Shown: in pieces, positions 58,401 to 64,000 of the stretch | Layout of the letters: each line of letters begins with the position of its first letter | How positions within the stretch are numbered: the first letter of the stretch is position 1 | The notes under the pieces: model-generated | The model's input: the letters and a program-made list of their open reading frames with translations, nothing else | Database searches by the model: none | Told to the model about the DNA's origin: nothing | Translations under genes and position numbers: made by a program | Assembly (NCBI RefSeq): GCF_019320115.1 | Contig: NC_089593.1 | Span: 9,186,386 to 9,250,385, forward strand | Source of the DNA: Miscanthus floridulus | Lineage: Eukaryota > Streptophyta > Magnoliopsida > Poales > Poaceae | Direction of reading: 5' to 3' | Length of the DNA stretch: 64,000 nucleotides

Positions 58401-59794
58401 TTGGTTACTTGACACCATGCCCAGATCACGACACGGCGCGTCACGGGGGTGACGACCCGGCCCTTGCCCATTTAACACCATACCCGGGTTCCGATATGGC
58501 GCGTCGCTAAGAGGGTTACGCCCCAACGATTTTCTTTCGGGTTTCATCTCCATTTAAGTGGCTAAGTTTTTACATTGGCTCGCCACGCCTAACACAACCC
58601 TCCTCCTTTACCAGGGCTTGGGACCTGCTATGCTGGGACACCAAAGGCGCCCCACCAATCCAAATTTTTTTGATAGGTTAGCTGAACACAACCCAAAACG
58701 GTAGTCTTTTGTAATTGGAGGGAGTAGCAGATATGAATGTAAAACATTTTACCAAATTAAAAATATAGCAGAAAAGTGAAGGGCAATAAGGTTACAAAGT
58801 TAAACTGGGCTTTACAAATAATTGGCTTGAATGTAAGTGTAAAACCAAAATGTCTTACCTGAAGAACTATATATAAGTGTAAAACCAAAATGTCTTACCT
58901 GAAGAACTATGGGTAACTGTTCAGGAGGTTTCTTGTCCTCGGAGCCATGATCAAGCCACACTTCGAAAGCCGTCAGCTGTTCCGTAAAAAACGGACTTGG
59001 CTGGTTTGGAGGAGAGAATGAAATTAGCAATACTGAATTGCTTGTATTCAAATGTCAAAACAATACCAGCAAAAACTACTGATATTTCTTGAAATGCTAA
59101 ATGATGAGTACAACCTGAAACTCCGCATTTGGATCAGCAATTAACTCAGGAAGCTTGGAAAGGCAAATCTCAGCAGCCATGTCCCATGCATCCCTGGGAT
59201 TTAGCATGTTACAAAACACACAAAAGGTAGTTAATACAAAAACAGAAGGGCTTGTCGGGCTAGTTACCACATATGGTGTTGATGTGTTGGGGGGTAACAA
59301 CGGATAAGAAACTGGAGTACAACTTGCTGATCGCATGATTCTCTCAGCAAGCAAGAAGTTACGAAAGAGACTAGCAACAAGAAGATCTTGCCTGAAAAGC
59401 CTTTGGAACAGATCTGCACAGTGAAACTTGTATCATAAACCCAAAATAAGCTGACATTTATTTTGAACTTGAATAATCTTCTCTAGTTTTCTTGTTCCCC
59501 AAAATTATATATCGCACACACCATACCATGAGGAAGAACATTCCATGCAATTGTATCTGTTATAGCAGTAAAAATCCAATTGAGCTCCCCAAGAAGAGTT
59601 TTACGGTCATTTTGCCTTCCAGGAATTTGGTCAATAAGAGAAAGATCCAGAGAATCACGGAGTAATGATCGCTTACAAAACCTGCAAGGTTTATAGGTAT
59701 GTCCCCATGTAAGCACAACATGCTAAGAAAAGGAGAATAAGAAATAAGGAATTGTCCACACAAATATCCATGCACAAACAGAGAAGAGAGAGGA

Positions 59795-59826
<32 letters not shown>

Positions 59827-62800
59827 CCAGTGCAAAGCCATTTTGATGGGTGTTGTGAGGCAAGCCGTAAACAAATCAGCAGGAAATTCTGCACTCTGAG
59901 GAAGACTTTGATGTGCCTCACAGGCAGCAAGAAGAATGCAGTCCTTCTGTGCAGATGCAGAGGAGCTAGAACTCCAGTCTAGGCGCTGAAGTAAACAAAA
60001 GTCACTTTGAATATTAGACAATCCAGGAACGAAAACAAAACAAGCCCATAAATCATGATAACCTTCATCTTCAAGCACAGAGAAACATATGTTAATTAGA
60101 AGCATGTAGCATACCTCTAGAAAAGCTTTCACAATAATTCCAGCCACTGAGCAATCAAAAACATAAATGGAAGGTGTCTTTAGCCATGACTCAAGATCAG
60201 TAATTGGAAGTGGAATATACTGTGTGTAACTCTGCAACAAAATGCAAAAACAACAATTTTATTTTATCAGAGACGCCTATGATAAGTAAGGCACGCACGG
60301 CAAGTAATACAGTGTCTTCATAATATTACCTTGTTAAACACCCAAATCTCACCATTAGATGTAGGCTTTGGTACGCCATGGCCATTATAATGGAAAAGGA
60401 CTCTCTCTGATCTGGCATATTTGCGGCAAGTATTGCAAAGATTCTTAACTTCCTCCACTGTTGGGTCCAGCTTAAGCTTGTATCGAGCCTGCAAGTGGTG
60501 TTAGGATATGAAGATGCAAATAATCCTCACCAAAATAAGATTGAAGTTAAACAAGAAAGCAAGTTCCTCACCTTAGGTTGCCAGCGCTCATACTGTGAAT
60601 GCAACGTTTTTCCAATAGTATCAAGGGCTTTAGGAGGTGCCATAGAAAAAGGATCTGAAAAGAAAGGAATTAAGATCTATGAACATACCTCAAGGAAACT
60701 GCACCGAGTGCAATAACAGTATTGAAGTGCAAACCTATCAACAAATGTAAGTTACAATTGTTGTCTAAAATCTGGTAACAACTTCTTGACAAAATAATCA
60801 TCACAAAGGCTAATAAATAAGTATATATCTTCATGACTATGGCCAATAGATGCAGTATCTTACACTAGAAAATTTTAATTCCTTTACAATTAAATGCCAA
60901 TTGTCAGCTTGAAATTTAAAAGGGGATAGTTTTCATCTAAAAACTATTGAACAGTAGGTGCCAGATAGTTTCCTTCTTGCTATTTACTTCAAATTAACAA
61001 TATACCGAAAGAAACAATTATTTGAAAGGATTGAATGTACGCAAAGATTGTGCTTTGGTGGAAGAACATTGAAATCAGCTATCTACATGCCTGAACCATG
61101 AAGCATGAACAAGACTTTAGATCCTTTAATAATATTAATAATGTTGATTCCTTGTATATATTTATATAAGCTTTTTCCCTTTTGTTTCCTTGTTGCTCAT
61201 GTTGGGTTTCATCTACACTATCCCAACAAGCTTGGGGCTAAATGGCTTTGTTATTGTTGTGTACTTCTAATTAACAATATGCTCTCGTCTGGCATTCAGA
61301 AATGCAATTGGTTAAAAAAAAGGACACAGTTTCATTCAAATGGTCAAAAGCAGTTCATTTACTGGATCTTTTTCCCAACTAATTTGAAATTTGGAAATAT
61401 ATAATCAACTAAAAATTTACCTATCCAGCACTCCATTCTTGCACAAGGGGAAATTTTAATTACATCAGGTGGATCCACACTTATGTTTAAACATACTACA
61501 AGTGCAACACATCCCGTCTTCATCTGCGCTACAAAATCCATTGTTAGTAAAGATCATGTAAAAGATGCAGAAAACTTATAAGAACTAACAAAGCGTCCCA
61601 TGGCCAGACAAAAGAAATGATAGAATAGTTACAAATTCCATTATGACTAAATCAGTAATGATGCAGAACAATACACCAAGCAAAACAGACAGGGAATTAG
61701 AATAGTAAATAGAAGAAATAAGCTCAGCAGTGCTGTTGACTTTCAACATGATCCTTGGACAAGTAAATATAAGCTGCAAACCTAAGGGACTTTGTCTCAA
61801 AGGTGAAAGGACAGCTTATTTTACATGGTACATAGTTACTGCAAAATTCCAAAAAGAATCTAAGGAAAATGGAACATCTGTACGTACATATGTAGAAATT
61901 GCCTTTGCCCAAGGACTTCAAGGCTAATAATGTTAAATTGATTTCCACTCCATGTACAGAAACCTCATCTTTATAGTCAAAACCTCCTATCTATCAATCA
62001 CATATGTCTGTTGCCATGAACTGAAACACCCTATTTCCCATCTGGTGCTTCAAGCCATTGCAACATGCACAATGTGGTGACCCTGAAACAACAATGCGCT
62101 TTCATGCCAACTTTGTTACAGTGGAAGCTCTTAAGCCTCCAGTGACATCAACAGATTGCGGTCAGCTAACTTTAACTGGGCCAATGGCTAATAAACGACA
62201 TGATCCAGACTCTGTCCATGTTTGAACTTTGGCAAAATTGAGGCATTTCCTTTAGCAGTACGATGCTATCGGAGAGCAGTGTGTTAGCAAAAGGGCAAAA
62301 AATGGTTCAGAGTGTTATTGATGCAATTTTGCCTATAACTTATAGCTTCACCAACAGCAACCCAGTGAGACTAAGTATTCCCTTTAATTATATGATGCCA
62401 ACAAGTCACTGATAGGAAGTGTCAATTGGAACTTGGAGGGGGTTATTAGCATTCATTATATGTAGGTATGTGAAAGTGCCTATTCGATATAAAAAAAAAA
62501 CTTTTCAAAGACTGCCCAGCTTGGATTTTTGTTGTATATGTAGGTATGCATACGACACCATGATCATGACAATATTTATAGGACCTGTTAGGTTACCCAG
62601 AATAATACCGTTTATTTTTTATCCGAGACATACAGGTCGAAAGACTGATCACCATGCTACATATAGGTGGTAAATGAAATTAAGAATTTGCATGAGTGAT
62701 GCTACAGCCTATAGCAACATAGCAACACCGTTGGGCACAATAGTTCCGTTTTGTATCAATTATTATTAACAAGGAAATGATCAGTGTCACACAGTAAAAG

Positions 62801-63609
62801 AGTAATACGACATGTAATTTATAATTTAGCCCTGCCCCTCAGCCCCGACAACCTTTCGAAACACTTAAGCAGAAGATTATAGGCTGTGGCAAATGATGAT
62901 AACTCATTCCACCATTTCATGATTGTCCTACTCACAGGAGTAAGTGAGCATAGCGGTTACTTATTCCGCGACTTCCAGGGTCTCGCTAGAGTTACATCTG
63001 GCAGCACCAGCAGTCCATTCGTACTCCGTAACGGAAATTGATTAAATAAATGCTAAATTGCTAAGTTGGCAGGTGCCGTAATCACTTCACACGACCCGCA
63101 GCTGCGCCCAATCTACCATTTTTAAGCTGAATCAGCTAATTGCTATCCTAAGATCCCCGGAGCCCAGGCGTTACCGAATCCAGCGAATTGCCAAGTATAA
63201 TATCAGAAGAAGCAGAAGAAACGGCATCTGCAAACTGCATCACGTCCATTACCCGGTCCTTGGGGCGCCACTTGGAAACGAGGCCGCTGGTGGAGGGCCC
63301 TGCGGCGGCGGCCGCAGCCTCGTCGATCCCGTCGGGCTCGTGGCGCTGCTCGCACAGCACGACCACCTGGGGCAGGTACGCCGGGGGCGCCGGCTTCTCC
63401 ACATCGGCATCAGCCTCCAGCCCGTTCCTGGGCTCCGGCCCGTTGGCGGCCAGGAGGCCATCCCCAGCATGGTTGTGGTTCTGGTGGTGGTGATGGTGAT
63501 TGGGCAGCGGCGGCGCCGGGGCCGCGGCCGTCGACCGCGACGGCGACGGCGACGGCGAGGACGAGGAGGAGTGGACGAGCCTGGACGCCATGAGATCTCC
63601 CAATGCCAT
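49404..63609 (-). CDS. RAPTOR1: RAPTOR, TOR complex 1 scaffold, 23 exons; three frame-breaking insertions
   Basis: Scaffold that brings substrates to TOR kinase. Exons: 63609-63253, 61523-61421, 60654-60572, 60488-60330, 60231-60115, 59985-59828, 59681-59527, 59413-59268, 59193-59115, 59000-58899, 55115-55032, 54952-54842, 54754-54401, 54322-54151, 54030-53443, 53331-53004, 52904-52781, 52700-52576, 52500-52360, 52265-52164, 50192-50107, 49965-49881, 49739-49404. All junctions are GT-AG. The caspase-like N domain ([15 protein letters not shown]) is in exons 4-5, HEAT-type repeats in exons 11-15, WD40 repeats in exons 17-23, with ends matching Arabidopsis RAPTOR1. About 1,363 codons are expected. 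Exons 8, 16 and 19 each carry one extra base (59289-59294, 53145-53151, 52411-52412), which breaks the frame as written. This is either sequence error or a decaying copy. Confidence 0.9.
50457..51612. mobile_element. Non-autonomous hAT element in RAPTOR intron 20
   Basis: 1,156 bp with inverted ends CAGGGGCGGACC and (reversed) CAGTGGCGGACC. The 8-bp target duplication GACATGAG lies at 50449-50456 and 51613-51620. The interior has a GC-rich part with an 18-19 base G run near 50821-50838, but no transposase. The ends are those of the MITE in CHARK exon 5. Confidence 0.93.
55433..56479 (-). pseudogene. RTE reverse transcriptase, C-terminal part in shifted frame
   Basis: 348 codons that continue the RT domain: [23 protein letters not shown] and the catalytic [10 protein letters not shown]. 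The typical RTE C-terminal block follows ([38 protein letters not shown]). It overlaps the upstream frame by 14 bp, so one indel near 56480-56490 inactivates an otherwise intact polyprotein. Confidence 0.88.
56466..58553 (-). CDS. RTE endonuclease and N-terminal reverse transcriptase
   Basis: 695 codons. An APE-type endonuclease spans about residues 90-330 ([54 protein letters not shown]). It nicks target DNA for target-primed reverse transcription. A linker with Lys-rich helices follows, then the start of the reverse transcriptase ([38 protein letters not shown]). The frame ends in a GAA-rich stretch near 56490, where a one-base shift separates it from the downstream RT frame. The start is ATG 58553. 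Confidence 0.88.
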   Translation of the reverse strand: MEMKPERKSLGRNPLSDAPYRNPGMVLNGQGPGRHPRDAPCRDLGMVSSNQGSGRRFLSGALHRRPGVVKNEQGSSHQSRRVRRVRKLVEPTRIRLGSWNVGSLTGKLRELVDTATRRRVNILCVQETKWKGQKAKEVDNTGFKLWYTGTVANRNGVGVLIDKSLKNGVVGVRRQGDRIILVKLVVGDMVLNVISAYAPQVGLDESAKRQFWEDLDGLVRAIPSSEKLFIGGDLNGHVGTTSAGFEAVHGGFGYGSRNQEGEEALDFAVAFDLMIANTFFRKRESHLVTFSSGQHCSQIDFVLARRKDKRACLDCKVIPGECVVSQHKLLVADFRFQMRARRDKQAKIERTKWWKLKGETSEVFRERVIKGGSWKEEDDINNMWDKMATNIRKVASEVCGVTKGRGREAKDTWWWNEEVQRAIKEKKECYRRLYHDRSVDNIEKYKVAKKTAKRAVSVAKGRAYEDLYQHLSTKEGEKDIYRMARVRERKTRDFNQVKCIKDEREHLLVKEDEIRHRWQEYFDKLFNGENMDTTFQLDDSFDDTNRRFVRRIQESEVREALKRMKGGKAMGPDGIPIEVWRCLGDIAVVWLTKLFNHIFRSNKMPDEWRRSILVPIYKNKGDIQSCTNYRGIKLMSHTMKLWERVIEHRLRAITRVSMNQFGFMPGRSTMEAIFLIRQVMERYREEEEGPTHGFY
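58832..58911. repeat. 40-bp tandem duplication covering the RAPTOR exon 10 donor
   Basis: AAGTGTAAAACCAAAATGTC...TACCTGAAGAACTAT occurs twice with a 40-bp period. The CAG|GTAAG donor of exon 10 (58899/58898) is therefore repeated 40 bp into the intron (58859/58858). Confidence 0.88.
59790..59822. repeat. (GA)n microsatellite at the RAPTOR exon 6 donor
   Basis: A run of AG repeats starting at about 59795 and ending 6 bases from the exon 6 splice donor (59828/59827). Length changes here could affect intron 6 only. Confidence 0.8.
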
Positions 63610-64000
63610 CGACGCTTGCTGTGCCTCTCTTCTCTTCTCTTCACCCCACAGGCAAAGCCATCATCAGGTCGGGGAGCTCGCTCGCTCACCTACGTCGATC
63701 GAATCGGGCCAGCGTGGCGAGTCGGGGGTGGGGAAGCCAGGTCAGTGGGGGTGGGGGGACTGGGCGGAGGTTGGTGGGGGAGGGGTTTAGGGTTAGGGTT
63801 TGGATGCGGCTGGGAGGAGAGAGAGAGAGAGAGAGGAGGGGACGGGAAGCGGCGTCTCGATGCGGGAGGGAGGGAGGGAGCAAGCAGGCGACGCGACACC
63901 AGCGAGGGGAGCCGAGGAGAGAGAGACTGACGGGGAAAAGAAAATAAAAATCATATATTACTATAAAAAGTGGAAATGGAAATTGCCTGCGCTATTTCCT
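63610..64000 (-). promoter_or_regulatory. RAPTOR 5' UTR and proximal promoter
   Basis: Upstream of the RAPTOR ATG (63609). It contains a (GA)n tract at about 63818-63836, GGGA repeats at about 63866-63880 and CT-rich leader sequence on the - strand. No TATA box is evident. The window ends here. Confidence 0.5.

Larger units (their letters stand above)
55351..58660 (-). mobile_element. RTE-clade LINE, nearly full length
   Basis: On the - strand: a short 5' leader, one endonuclease-reverse-transcriptase frame broken once, a short 3' UTR (CCTACCCCAACTTGTTTGGG) and a (TTG)n tail (CAA repeats at 55351-55375 on +). A single ORF and a microsatellite-like tail instead of poly(A) are hallmarks of plant RTE elements. 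It lies antisense-free, in the same direction as RAPTOR. Confidence 0.9.
55168..58724. mobile_element. Stowaway MITE split by a LINE, RAPTOR intron 10
   Basis: Left end TCCCTCCAGTCATAAAACAG at 55168 and right end ...AATTGGAGGGAG followed by TA (58725-58726) form the inverted ends of a ~248-bp Stowaway. Its interior is opened by the RTE element at about 55351-58660. Confidence 0.8.

Overview
The window is nuclear DNA of a grass (Poaceae, probably a panicoid; the species cannot be read from the sequence). The evidence is multi-exon genes with GT-AG introns, GC-rich first exons and a dense grass-type transposon load: Sireviruses with PPT clusters, a Ty1/copia element, a gypsy solo LTR, CACTA, MULE, hAT and Stowaway elements, and an RTE LINE.

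Layout. 1-7.8 kb: a degenerate Ty1/copia element (5-bp target duplication CACGG) that carries a solo Sirevirus LTR inside its pol region and ends 48 bp upstream of a PPR start codon. 7.8-10.3 kb: an intact, intronless PPR gene (+). 12.3-39.4 kb (-): one chimeric receptor gene. It has the N-terminal membrane anchor and CHASE cytokinin-binding domain of a cytokinin receptor histidine kinase, joined to a membrane-anchored Ser/Thr kinase of the lectin-receptor-kinase type. This matches the family named CHARK in rice. The six exons keep one open frame (963 codons plus stop by my splice-site reading), although intron 2 has grown to about 22.9 kb. That intron holds a gypsy solo LTR containing a complete gag-only Sirevirus and a Sirevirus solo LTR, plus a CACTA element. 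Exon 3 is present twice, exon 5 contains an in-frame hAT MITE, and a MULE sits in intron 4.

39.4-44.2 kb: AT-rich intergenic DNA with a foldback MULE MITE, a Stowaway MITE, short tandem repeats and an hAT-like MITE. 44.2-45.4 kb: a decayed copy of the PPR 3' end and its downstream flank. 45.5-47.5 kb (-): a DRB1/HYL1-type double-stranded-RNA-binding protein gene with four exons. 49.4-63.6 kb (-): RAPTOR, the TOR complex 1 scaffold, with 23 exons. Its introns hold an hAT element and an RTE LINE nested in a Stowaway MITE. Three single-base insertions relative to the expected frame break the RAPTOR coding sequence as written.

The genes do not form one pathway, but several touch growth control: cytokinin perception (CHARK), microRNA processing (DRB1), TOR signalling (RAPTOR) and organelle RNA handling (PPR). 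The observation most worth following is the CHARK locus, where transposons and local duplications are altering the coding sequence (a duplicated exon, 47 MITE-derived codons, a doubled membrane segment) without closing the reading frame.
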